From NCBI RefSeq assembly GCF_050313795.1, contig NZ_JBNPMC010000011.1:1-64000 (forward strand): DNA of 64,000 nucleotides. Reading direction: 5' to 3'. Shown here one piece after another: positions 45,517 to 53,322 of the stretch. Position numbers and translations under genes: made by a program. The DNA is from CAMBRQ01 sp945870325. GTDB lineage: Bacteria; Bacillota; Clostridia; Lachnospirales; Lachnospiraceae. Position 1 is the first letter of the stretch. Each line of letters starts with the position of its first letter. Below the pieces are notes generated by a model. It had not been told where the DNA came from. It did no database searches and saw only the letters and a list, made by a program, of their open reading frames with translations.

Positions 45517-45762
45517 ATGGCAGTAAAAATCAGATTAAGAAGAATGGGACAGAAAAAGGCTCCTTTCTATAGAATCATCGTAGCTGATTCAAAATCCCCA
45601 AGAGATGGAAGATTCATCGATGAGATCGGAACATATGATCCGAATTGCGATCCAAGCGCAATCACAGTTGATGAGGAAGCAGCTAAGAAATGGTTAGGTA
45701 ATGGTGCACAGCCTACAGAAGCAGTAAGCAAGATCTTTAAAGCAGCAGGCATTGAAAAATAA
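45517..45762 (+). CDS. rpsP: 30S ribosomal protein S16
   Basis: An 81-residue bS16 with the usual start AVKIRLRRMGQKKAPFYRIIV and DSRSPRDGRFIDE-like segment (here DSKSPRDGRFIDEIG). It is part of the small subunit and needed for 30S assembly. ATGGAGGTG precedes the start. khpA follows 21 bp later. Confidence 0.98.
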   Translation: MAVKIRLRRMGQKKAPFYRIIVADSKSPRDGRFIDEIGTYDPNCDPSAITVDEEAAKKWLGNGAQPTEAVSKIFKAAGIEK

Positions 45763-45783
45763 TCTTTGGCCTGGAGGTGCATT

Positions 45784-46014
45784 ATGAAAGAATTAGTTGA
45801 GGTTATTACGAAGGCATTGGTTGACGATCCGGACAGTGTTGTGGTAACTGAGAGAGAAGATAAGAAGACAATGGTTCTGGAAGTACGTGTGGCAGATTCC
45901 GATATGGGAAAAGTCATTGGAAAACAGGGACGTATTGCCAAAGCAATCCGCTCAGTTGTAAAAGCAGCTGCTGCAAAAGAAGATAAAAAAGTGATCGTTG
46001 ATATTATGGATTAG
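45784..46014 (+). CDS. khpA: KH domain RNA-binding protein KhpA
   Basis: A 76-residue protein consisting of one type II KH domain; the GKVIGKQGRIAKAIRSV loop is the GxxG RNA-binding motif. KhpA with KhpB binds many RNAs and affects cell division in Gram-positive bacteria. Start at 45784 follows TGGAGG; the frame from 45766 lacks a site. It always sits between rpsP and rimM. Confidence 0.95.
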   Translation: MKELVEVITKALVDDPDSVVVTEREDKKTMVLEVRVADSDMGKVIGKQGRIAKAIRSVVKAAAAKEDKKVIVDIMD

Positions 46015-46057
46015 TAATTATTATGAGTTCACTTGGATGGGAGGTATCCCGTTCATT

Positions 46058-46092
46058 TGGGGACAGGCGCGGATTGCCGTAGTCTGTCCCCA
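46058..46092 (+). other. Hairpin between khpA and rimM
   Basis: TGGGGACAG (46058-46066) and CTGTCCCCA (46084-46092) form a 9-bp stem. It splits the operon between the two genes and may alter the amounts of upstream and downstream mRNA. Similar GTCCC-bearing hairpins occur at 5672-5723 and 35901-35978. Confidence 0.55.
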
Positions 46093-46114
46093 TTCATATC
46101 TTAAGGAGAATTAT

Positions 46115-46621
46115 ATGGAAGAATTATTACAGGTAGGGGTTATTACCCAGACACACGGAATCCGTGGGGAAGTAAAAGTGTTTCCAACAACAGATGACGC
46201 CGCACGCTTTGAGGATTTGAAGCAGGTAGTTTTAGATACAGGGAAAGAGACGATACCTTTGGAGATAGAGCGCGTGAAGTTCTTCAAGCAGTTTGTAATA
46301 CTGAAGTTCAAAGGATATGATAATATAAATGATATAGAGAGATATAAGCGCTGTCCACTTCTGGTCACAAGGGAGAATGCGGTTCCACTTGAGGAGGATG
46401 AATACTTTATTGCCGATATGATCGGGATGAAGGTCTTAACGGATGAGGGAGAAGATTTTGGCGTCCTTAAGGATGTGATGGAGACTGGGGCGAATGACGT
46501 GTATGTGATTGAGCATCCGCAGGCGGGAGAGGTGTTGGTTCCGGCGATTAAGGAGTGTATCCTGGATGTGGATATTCCGGGAAGGCTTATGAAGATTCAT
46601 GTGATGGACGGGCTTCTGTAG
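46115..46621 (+). CDS. rimM: Ribosome maturation factor RimM
   Basis: A 168-residue protein. The N-terminal RimM domain (LQVGVITQTHGIRGEVKVFP) is followed by a PRC barrel (DVYVIEHPQAGEVLVPAI). It binds S19 and helps process 16S rRNA. The ATG at 46115 is behind TAAGGAGAA. It belongs to the rpsP-khpA-rimM-trmD-rplS series. Confidence 0.97.
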   Translation: MEELLQVGVITQTHGIRGEVKVFPTTDDAARFEDLKQVVLDTGKETIPLEIERVKFFKQFVILKFKGYDNINDIERYKRCPLLVTRENAVPLEEDEYFIADMIGMKVLTDEGEDFGVLKDVMETGANDVYVIEHPQAGEVLVPAIKECILDVDIPGRLMKIHVMDGLL

Positions 46622-46676
46622 GATGTTCCTGATCCAAAGAGTATAGATAATAAAGATAATAGTAGGAGCAAAGGAT

Positions 46677-47498
46677 ATGCAGTTTTACATTATGACATTA
46701 TTTCCGGAGATGGTTATGCAGGGTCTGGATACAAGTATTATTGGACGGGCAATGAGCAAGGGATTGCTCTCCATTGAGGCGATTAATATCAGGGATTATG
46801 CATTTAACAAGCATAATAGTGTGGATGACTATCCATATGGCGGCGGAGCTGGGATGCTGATGCAGGCGGAGCCGGTGTATCAGACTTATAAAGCAGTAGA
46901 AGAGAAGATCGCTGCCAGAAGACGGAGTGATTGTTGTAACGAGAATGTGCAGGAGGATAGCCGGAAGAACGATTGTGAGGATGCAGTGCGGTCTGCCAGA
47001 AAAACGAGAGTCATCTATCTTTCGCCACAGGGGAAGACATTCAATCAGGGAATGGCGGAGGAATTCGCCAAGGAAGAAGAATTGGTGTTCCTATGCGGAC
47101 ATTATGAAGGAATCGATGAGCGTGTTTTAGAGGAGATCGTAACAGACTATGTATCTATCGGAGATTATGTCCTGACGGGCGGCGAACTTCCTGCTATGAT
47201 CATGATAGACGCTATCTCCAGGCTGGTTCCTGGGGTGCTTCATAATGATGTATCTGCAGAGTTCGAAAGTTTTCAGGACAATCTGCTGGAATATCCTCAG
47301 TATTCCCGTCCGGAAGTGTGGCATGAGAAACGGGTGCCGGAGGTCCTGATGTCTGGTCATCATGCGAATATTGAGAAATGGAGAAGAGAGCAGTCGGTGA
47401 TTCGGACTGCAAAGATGAGACCGGATCTATTGGAAAAAGCGGAGTTGACGAAAGCAGAGAAAGAATTAGCCGATAAGATCATAGAAGAATTGGAGTAA
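46677..47498 (+). CDS. trmD: tRNA (guanine-N1)-methyltransferase TrmD
   Basis: A 273-residue SPOUT-class enzyme that makes m1G37. The trefoil-knot region is clear: VIYLSPQGKTFNQGMA, LVFLCGHYEGIDERV and the SIGDYVLTGGELPAM loop that binds S-adenosylmethionine. About 25 extra charged and Cys-containing residues (RRRSDCCNENVQEDSRKND) lie between AVEEKIAA and the knot. Otherwise complete. Confidence 0.97.
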   Translation: MQFYIMTLFPEMVMQGLDTSIIGRAMSKGLLSIEAINIRDYAFNKHNSVDDYPYGGGAGMLMQAEPVYQTYKAVEEKIAARRRSDCCNENVQEDSRKNDCEDAVRSARKTRVIYLSPQGKTFNQGMAEEFAKEEELVFLCGHYEGIDERVLEEIVTDYVSIGDYVLTGGELPAMIMIDAISRLVPGVLHNDVSAEFESFQDNLLEYPQYSRPEVWHEKRVPEVLMSGHHANIEKWRREQSVIRTAKMRPDLLEKAELTKAEKELADKIIEELE

Positions 47499-47524
47499 TC
47501 TGCTGGAATTTATATAGAAAATCC

Positions 47525-47553
47525 TTGCAAATCCTTAGTAAATATGATAAACT
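47525..47553 (+). promoter_or_regulatory. Internal promoter before rplS
   Basis: TTGCAA (47525-47530), 17-bp spacer, TAAACT (47548-47553), in the 138-bp gap between trmD and rplS. Confidence 0.55.
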
Positions 47554-47555
47554 AT

Positions 47556-47625
47556 AGCATGTTGTGAAGAGAAGAGATGGTCCTCTGGTACAGAAGCGTA
47601 TTAAGAACATCCAGTTAAATAAGGA
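47556..47625 (+). ncRNA. Possible L19 leader
   Basis: The leader between the internal promoter and rplS has an outer pair ATGTT / AACAT enclosing GATGGTCCTCTGGTACAG. An L19 leader is known at this place in Firmicutes. The evidence is position plus a short stem only. Confidence 0.45.
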
Positions 47626-47636
47626 GGTCACACATA

Positions 47637-47984
47637 ATGAACGATATCATTAAGAACATTGAAGCAGCACAGTTGAAAGAAACTGTATCTGAGTTCCACG
47701 TTGGAGATACCGTAAGAGTATATGGTAAGATCAAAGAAGGAAACCGTGAAAGAGTACAGGTATTCGAAGGAACAGTCCTTAAGAAACAGGGCGGCGGAGC
47801 AAGAGCAACATTCACAGTTAGAAAGTCTTCTAACGGAATCGGTGTTGAGAAGACATGGCCGCTGCACTCACCAAACGTTGAGAAGGTTGAAGTAGTAAGA
47901 AGAGGTAAAGTAAGAAGAGCAAAACTTTACTACTTGAGAGATCGCGTTGGTAAGAAAGCTAAGGTAAAAGAATTAGTAAAATAA
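47637..47984 (+). CDS. rplS: 50S ribosomal protein L19
   Basis: A 115-residue bL19 with FHVGDTVRVYGKIKEGNRERVQ and the end RRAKLYYLRDRVGKKAKVKE. It lies at the 30S-50S interface. AAGGAGG precedes the start. A terminator follows, but the signal peptidase gene begins soon after, so read-through may link them. Confidence 0.98.
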   Translation: MNDIIKNIEAAQLKETVSEFHVGDTVRVYGKIKEGNRERVQVFEGTVLKKQGGGARATFTVRKSSNGIGVEKTWPLHSPNVEKVEVVRRGKVRRAKLYYLRDRVGKKAKVKELVK

Positions 47985-47995
47985 GAGACAAAGAG

Positions 47996-48030
47996 AAAAG
48001 GACAAGTACATATTGTATGTTGTCCTTTTT
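47996..48030 (+). terminator. Terminator after rplS
   Basis: AAAAGGACAA (47996-48005) pairs with TTGTCCTTTT (48020-48029), followed by T residues. Confidence 0.82.
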
Positions 48031-48058
48031 CTGTTATTAAGCATCCGAAGGGGAAGAT

Positions 48059-48673
48059 ATGAAGCGTAGACGTAAGAAAATAAAACTTGGGCGGGCGAAA
48101 AAGTCGATCATAAAGCAGCCAAAGAAGAAGATTCGTATCAACCTTGCACATCTGGCTGTCATCGGGAAGTGGATATTCAAGATTGCCGTGACCTGCCTGC
48201 TGGCATTCGTGGGCGTATGGTATTTTGGGCAGCAGGTCAGCACGGTGGGAGATTCTATGAATCCAGTCCTGAGCAATGGAGATGTGGTACTGGTGAACCG
48301 AATCGTATACAATGCTACGACTCCGAAACGGGGAGATATTATTGTATTTAAGCCAAAAGGGAATGAGAATGCCCATTATTATATTAAGCGGATCGTTGGA
48401 CTTCCGGGAGAGTCGGTTGAGATCATAGAGAACCGGATCTATATTGACGGAGAGAAACTGGATGAAGACTATGCGACAACTGATATTGATGATGTGGGCA
48501 TCGTAACTGAGAAGATACAACTTGCCGGGGATGAGTATTTTGTACTGGGGGATAACCGTAAGAGCAGTGAAGACAGCCGTAATGCGGATGTGGGCAATGT
48601 GAAGCGGGAATATATCTATGGAAAAGCGTGGCTGATCCTATCCCCGAAGAAAGATTTTGGATTTGTAAAGTAA
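48059..48673 (+). CDS. lepB: Signal peptidase I (first copy)
   Basis: A 204-residue type I signal peptidase. One N-terminal membrane segment follows a very basic tail (RRRKKIKLGRAKKS). The Ser is in VGDSMNPVLSNGD, the Lys in YYIKRIVGLPGES, and the last box is LGDNRKSSEDSR. It cleaves Sec signal peptides on the outer face of the membrane. It lies between rplS and rbgA; a second, diverged copy follows rbgA. Confidence 0.96.
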   Translation: MKRRRKKIKLGRAKKSIIKQPKKKIRINLAHLAVIGKWIFKIAVTCLLAFVGVWYFGQQVSTVGDSMNPVLSNGDVVLVNRIVYNATTPKRGDIIVFKPKGNENAHYYIKRIVGLPGESVEIIENRIYIDGEKLDEDYATTDIDDVGIVTEKIQLAGDEYFVLGDNRKSSEDSRNADVGNVKREYIYGKAWLILSPKKDFGFVK

Positions 48674-48692
48674 GCAGATAAGGAGAAGTAAT

Positions 48693-49535
48693 ATGCATTT
48701 TCAATGGTATCCGGGTCATATGACGAAGGCAAAACGTATGATGCAGGAGAATATGAAGTTAATTGATCTTGTCATCGAACTGGTCGATGCAAGGGTGCCA
48801 ATCAGCAGCCGGAATCCGGATATAGATGAATTGGGAAAGAACAAGGCGAGACTGATTCTTTTGAATAAGGCAGACCTTGCGGAGGATAGATGGAATGATG
48901 CATGGGCAGAATATTTCCGTGCCAAAGGATTCTCAGTAGTAAAAGTGAATTCCAAAAAAGGCGGTGGAATGAAGTCGATCCATAGTGTGATTCAGGAAGC
49001 GTGTAAAGAGAAGATAGAAAGAGACAGAAAAAGAGGAATCCTGAACCGCCCGGTTCGTGCAATGGTAGTAGGGATTCCGAACGTTGGAAAATCTACGTTC
49101 ATTAATTCTCTTGCAGGAAAAGCATGTGCCAAGACGGGGAATAAGCCAGGCGTTACAAAAGGCAAGCAGTGGATCCGTCTGAATAAGCAGGTGGAACTCT
49201 TAGATACGCCGGGAATCCTCTGGCCAAAGTTCGAAGACCAGAGTGTAGGGCTTCGGCTGGCATTCATCGGTTCTATTAAAGATGAGATTTTGAACACAGA
49301 GGAACTGGCGGCAGAACTGATTCAGTTTTTGAATGAATATTATCCGGGCGTGCTGGAAGGAAAGTACCAGGTAGAGCCAGCGGCAGACGCCTATGTAATG
49401 CTTGGGCAGATCGCAGAGAGCAGGCATTGTCTGCTCAAAGGGAATGAATTGGATACAGAGAAAGCCGCAATCCTTTTGCTGGATGATTTCCGTAATGGAA
49501 GACTGGGAAGACTGACACTGGAATATCCGCAGTAA
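48693..49535 (+). CDS. rbgA: Ribosome biogenesis GTPase RbgA (YlqF)
   Basis: A 280-residue circularly permuted GTPase: the G4 motif NKADLAE (about residue 51) comes before G1 GIPNVGKSTFIN and G3 DTPGILWP. The N terminus FQWYPGHMTKAKRMM is highly conserved. It is needed for the late step of 50S assembly. It sits 19 bp after the first lepB and 45 bp before the second. Confidence 0.97.
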   Translation: MHFQWYPGHMTKAKRMMQENMKLIDLVIELVDARVPISSRNPDIDELGKNKARLILLNKADLAEDRWNDAWAEYFRAKGFSVVKVNSKKGGGMKSIHSVIQEACKEKIERDRKRGILNRPVRAMVVGIPNVGKSTFINSLAGKACAKTGNKPGVTKGKQWIRLNKQVELLDTPGILWPKFEDQSVGLRLAFIGSIKDEILNTEELAAELIQFLNEYYPGVLEGKYQVEPAADAYVMLGQIAESRHCLLKGNELDTEKAAILLLDDFRNGRLGRLTLEYPQ

Positions 49536-49580
49536 GTGTGCTAGAATCTAATAGGGGACACAGAAAGGGGATTGCAGAAG

Positions 49581-50150
49581 ATGGCAAGAAACAGGAAAAA
49601 TGACGAGGAAGAAAGAGGCATCCTTTACTCATTGGGAGGATGGCTTCTATACATATTGATTATTATAGTGCTGACATGGCTGATTATCACGTTCGTAGGA
49701 CAGAGAACGAGGGTCAGCGGCTCTTCTATGGAGATGACATTAAGTGATGGAGATAATCTGATCGTAGATAAACTGACATATCATTTTAAAGAACCGAAGA
49801 GATATGACATTATTGTATTCCCTTATAAATATGAGGAGAATACCTATTATATCAAGCGTATTATCGGTATGCCTGGGGAGACTGTTCAGGTTGTAGGCGG
49901 TTATGTGTATATAAATGGTGAATTATTGTCCAGCGATATTTATGGTGCGGAGGTAATGGAATCTCCCGGAATTGCAGAGACACCGATCGCATTGGGAGCA
50001 GATGAGTACTTTGTATTAGGCGATAACCGGAATCACAGTTCGGACAGCCGTGATGGAAGTGTAGGTGTCCTGAAAAGAGATGATCTGATTGGAAGAGCGT
50101 GGGTACGGATCTATCCATTTGATGAAATGGGAGTGATCAAGCATGAATAA
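49581..50150 (+). CDS. lepB: Signal peptidase I (second copy)
   Basis: A 189-residue type I signal peptidase with Ser in SGSSMEMTLSDGD, Lys in YYIKRIIGMPGET and the box LGDNRNHSSDSRD. One N-terminal membrane anchor (LLYILIIIVLTWLIITFV). The ATG at 49581 (AAGGGG 10 nt upstream) is preferred to the TTG at 49572. It differs strongly from the copy at 48059, which suggests different substrate sets. The end overlaps rnhB by 8 bp. Confidence 0.95.
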   Translation: MARNRKNDEEERGILYSLGGWLLYILIIIVLTWLIITFVGQRTRVSGSSMEMTLSDGDNLIVDKLTYHFKEPKRYDIIVFPYKYEENTYYIKRIIGMPGETVQVVGGYVYINGELLSSDIYGAEVMESPGIAETPIALGADEYFVLGDNRNHSSDSRDGSVGVLKRDDLIGRAWVRIYPFDEMGVIKHE

Positions 50151-50802
50151 GCGGGAAGAAGAGAGACTTCGAAAGCAGAAGGAAAAACTGGAAAAAGAGA
50201 TGGCACGTATTGAGGCTATGTGCGTTTATGAAAAAGAATATGATATGTGCCAGTATATATGTGGAATTGATGAAGTAGGCAGGGGACCGCTTGCGGGGCC
50301 GGTTGTGGCAGGAGCGGTTATCCTGCCTAAAGACAATCCGATTCTTTATCTTAACGATTCTAAGAAATTGTCGGAGAAGAAAAGGGAAGCATTATATGAT
50401 GAGATCATGGAGAAGGCAATTGCTACGGGGATTGGTATGGTAAGTCCGGCGCGTATTGATGAGATCAATATCCTGCAGGCAACTTATGAGGCGATGCGCC
50501 AGGCGATTGCGAATCTGAAGGTGCGTCCGGATATACTTTTGAATGATGCGGTTACGATACCGGAAGTTGATATCCCGCAGGTGCCGATCATCAAAGGGGA
50601 TGCCAAGAGCGTGTCTATTGCTGCGGCCAGTATTATTGCGAAGGTGACCAGGGACCGCATGATGGCAGAGTATGATCAGGTGATTCCGGGGTATGACTTT
50701 GCAAGCAATAAGGGCTATGGGACGAAGGCGCATATTGCGGGATTGAAGGAATTAGGACCTTCTCCGATTCATAGAAGGACATTTATCCGGAATTTTATAT
50801 AA
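50143..50802 (+). CDS. rnhB: Ribonuclease HII
   Basis: A 219-residue enzyme removing ribonucleotides from DNA. The acidic active site is in CGIDEVGRGPLAGPVVAGA, with further Asp in VTIPEVDIPQ-neighbouring and ASIIAKVTRDRMM segments. The N-terminal 35 residues are a basic coiled helix (EEERLRKQKEKLEKEMARI). It overlaps the signal peptidase gene, so translation is coupled. yraN follows 37 bp later. Confidence 0.96.
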   Translation: MNKREEERLRKQKEKLEKEMARIEAMCVYEKEYDMCQYICGIDEVGRGPLAGPVVAGAVILPKDNPILYLNDSKKLSEKKREALYDEIMEKAIATGIGMVSPARIDEINILQATYEAMRQAIANLKVRPDILLNDAVTIPEVDIPQVPIIKGDAKSVSIAAASIIAKVTRDRMMAEYDQVIPGYDFASNKGYGTKAHIAGLKELGPSPIHRRTFIRNFI

Positions 50803-50839
50803 AATAGTAAAAGCATAGAAATATAGGATTGTATAGATA

Positions 50840-51214
50840 ATGAGTAGATGCGGATATAGTAAGAACAGGCGGGAAATAGGTACGCAGTACGAAAGAAAAG
50901 CAGGAGAGCATCTGAAGGAAAAGGGATATGAGATCCTGGAATATAATTACCGCTGCAAAGTGGGTGAGATAGATATGATTGCCAGAGATGGCGGGTGTCT
51001 GGTCTTCTGCGAAGTAAAATACCGCTCCGGATCGGAGAGTGGACATCCGGCAGAGGCGGTGGATTATAAGAAGCAGCGTGTGATTTCTAAGTGTGCGCTG
51101 TATTATCTGACGACTCATGGACTTACGGATGCAGAATGCCGTTTTGATGTGGTGAGCATAGAAGGGGAGCAGATTACTGTATATCAGAATGCGTTTGATT
51201 ATATTGGCGGATAG
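50840..51214 (+). CDS. yraN: YraN family (UPF0102) endonuclease-like protein
   Basis: A 124-residue protein with a restriction-endonuclease-like fold: GEIDMIARDGGCLVFCEVKYR contains the ExK-type metal site. The N-terminal GTQYERKAGEHLKEKGYEIL helix is conserved. Often placed after rnhB; role in DNA or RNA processing is not settled. Only a weak ribosome site (AGGAT) precedes the ATG. Confidence 0.93.
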   Translation: MSRCGYSKNRREIGTQYERKAGEHLKEKGYEILEYNYRCKVGEIDMIARDGGCLVFCEVKYRSGSESGHPAEAVDYKKQRVISKCALYYLTTHGLTDAECRFDVVSIEGEQITVYQNAFDYIGG

Positions 51215-51279
51215 CATAACTCATCTTCCGGCAGAAAGCGAATACGGCTGCATACCATGGAGGATAAAGGAGAATCAGA

Positions 51280-52113
51280 ATGAATCTGGGATTAAAATAT
51301 AAGAATAATGAGCATATATTTGATGAGAAAGAAGTGAATGGGGTGCCATATCTTTCTTATCCCATGCTTGAGAATACAGGTGTAGTAAAACATGGGTTTT
51401 CAACAAGGCTTGGAGGCGTCAGTACAGGATATTGTGCCACAATGAATATCAGTACGACCAGAGGAGATGATCCGAAGGCAGTAGAAGAGAACCGGCGGAG
51501 GATTGCATCTGCAATAGGAGTGGAAGTGGCTGATCTGACTTATACCCATCAGACACATACGACCAATGTTGCGGTGGTAGAAGAAAAGGATAGGGGAAGC
51601 CGTTTTATGGAGACGGATGGAATGGTGACCAATGTACCGGGAATCTGTCTTGTGACATTCTATGCAGATTGTGTCCCACTATTTTTGGTTGATCCGATTC
51701 ATAAAGCAATCGGACTTAGCCATTCCGGATGGAGAGGCACCGTGAATAAGATGGGGAAGATTACGGTAGAAACAATGCAGAGACAGTATGGCACTGATCC
51801 GGGGCAGATCATTGCTGCGATAGGACCTTCTATCTGTCAGGATTGCTATGAAGTCAGTGAAGATGTGATTCAGGAATTCAAAGCAAAATTTGCAGAATCA
51901 CTGTGGCCGGAATTATTCTATAAGAAGGAGAATGGCAAATACCAGCTGGATCTCTGGAAAGCGAATCAGGCAGTGCTTATGGAGGCGGGAATCCAAAAGG
52001 AGAATATTGCGGTTACCAATCTTTGTACCCATTGTAATCCAGAGATTCTGTTCTCGCACAGAAGTACAGGGACCAAAAGAGGGAACCTTAGTGCATTCCT
52101 TGCTTTGAAATAA
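51280..52113 (+). CDS. pgeF: Peptidoglycan editing factor PgeF (YfiH family)
   Basis: A 277-residue protein of the YfiH/laccase-domain family. The metal site is visible: His in YTHQTHTTNV, Cys in FYADCVPLFLVDP and His in GLSHSGWRGTVNK. PgeF removes wrongly inserted serine-containing muropeptide precursors in E. coli. AAGGAGAATCAGA precedes the start. mscS follows 13 bp later. Confidence 0.93.
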   Translation: MNLGLKYKNNEHIFDEKEVNGVPYLSYPMLENTGVVKHGFSTRLGGVSTGYCATMNISTTRGDDPKAVEENRRRIASAIGVEVADLTYTHQTHTTNVAVVEEKDRGSRFMETDGMVTNVPGICLVTFYADCVPLFLVDPIHKAIGLSHSGWRGTVNKMGKITVETMQRQYGTDPGQIIAAIGPSICQDCYEVSEDVIQEFKAKFAESLWPELFYKKENGKYQLDLWKANQAVLMEAGIQKENIAVTNLCTHCNPEILFSHRSTGTKRGNLSAFLALK

Positions 52114-52126
52114 CAGGAGGATGAGT

Positions 52127-53008
52127 ATGACAGCAGAGACAACGAATGAAGTAGTAGAAGTTACACAGGATACGGTCGAAGAGATGAATCGTTTTGCACA
52201 ATATCTTCAGGACAGTATTCCTTCACTGATTGCATTTGGGATTAAAGTTCTGATTGCATTGGTTGTGTTTTTTATAGGAAGATTGGTCATTCAGTGGATT
52301 CGAAAGATTGTGCGCCGGTCTTTAGAACGTTCTAAAGCGGATAAGGGAGTGGAACAGTTCGTAGATTCTTTCTTAAGGGCGGGATTGTATTGCCTGCTGA
52401 TTTTCAGTATTGCGGCGAAGTTAGGAATAGATACGACTTCGGTAGCAGCGCTTCTGGCTTCCGGTGGTGTGGCAATTGGTCTTGCGCTGCAGGGGAGTCT
52501 GTCTAATTTTGCAGGCGGTGTATTGATTCTGCTTCTGAAGCCTTTCGAGGTAGGAGACTACATTATCGAGGATACGAATAAGAATGAAGGAACAGTTAAA
52601 GAGATTCAGATTTTCTATACGAAGTTGAGTACGATTGACAATAAGACGATCGTCATACCGAATGGTATGTTGACGAACAGCAGTCTGACGAATGCTACGG
52701 CTAAGGCAGAGAGAAGGCTGGATCTGAGAGTGTCGATCGCATATGAGGTAGATCTAAGGAAAGCAAAAGCACTGGTTGAGGAGATTCTGCGAAGAGATGC
52801 ATGTGTTAAGAAAGATGATGAGATCAATGTGTTTGTAGATGAACTGGCAGACAGCGCAGTTATCCTTGGAGCAAGAGCGTGGGTGAGCAATGAGGAATTC
52901 TGGCCTACCAGATGGAGACTTCTGGAGACGATCAAACTGACGTTTGACGAAGAGGGTATTGCGATACCATATCCGCAGATGACGGTGCATCATGTCGAAA
53001 ATGTTTGA
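52127..53008 (+). CDS. mscS: Small-conductance mechanosensitive channel MscS
   Basis: A 293-residue channel with three N-terminal helices, the pore helix GVAIGLALQGSLSNFAGGVLI and the beta domain KPFEVGDYIIED, VIPNGMLTNSSLTN. It opens under membrane tension to release solutes. The ATG at 52127 has AGGAGG 6 nt upstream; the one at 52121 is too close to that site. A hairpin array follows the stop. Confidence 0.96.
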   Translation: MTAETTNEVVEVTQDTVEEMNRFAQYLQDSIPSLIAFGIKVLIALVVFFIGRLVIQWIRKIVRRSLERSKADKGVEQFVDSFLRAGLYCLLIFSIAAKLGIDTTSVAALLASGGVAIGLALQGSLSNFAGGVLILLLKPFEVGDYIIEDTNKNEGTVKEIQIFYTKLSTIDNKTIVIPNGMLTNSSLTNATAKAERRLDLRVSIAYEVDLRKAKALVEEILRRDACVKKDDEINVFVDELADSAVILGARAWVSNEEFWPTRWRLLETIKLTFDEEGIAIPYPQMTVHHVENV

Positions 53009-53042
53009 CAAATGCCATATATTCAAGTAAGATAATAGTAAG

Positions 53043-53206
53043 CGAAGAGGCCCGAAGTAATTCGAGGTCTCTTTTGTTGTATAGGAAACTTCGTTCCCTA
53101 TACAACAAACCCCTCCGGGAGGATGCGCACTATGCGCAAGTGGAAAATGGTTGCTAACGCAACCGCGCTTCGGCGCGAGAATGTGCGAAGCACATTCGTT
53201 TCAATA
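53043..53206 (+). repeat. Array of consecutive short hairpins
   Basis: Hairpins in a row: AGAGGCC/GGTCTCT (53045-53070, probable mscS terminator with T run); TTGTTGTATAGG/CCTATACAACAA (53073-53107); CCTC/GAGG; TGCGC-ACTAT-GCGCA; GGTTGC-TAAC-GCAACC; CGCGC-TTCG-GCGCG; GAATGTGC-GAA-GCACATTC. Each stem differs in sequence. The array fills most of the 314-bp gap before the ATP-grasp operon; the rest (53207-53322) shows only the next ribosome site. Confidence 0.75.
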
Positions 53207-53322
53207 TGCTGGGTATTTTTTGTGATTCCTGGTGATATAAATATGATAGGACGAGGATGTCTTTCTCATGATCAGCAGTATTATGGGACGGACATCTTTT
53301 TGTTTCCGGGAAGGTGATGAAT

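Noticed and set aside
53073..53206. CRISPR array
   Set aside because: The hairpins have different sequences and no repeat-spacer periodicity; no cas gene is present.
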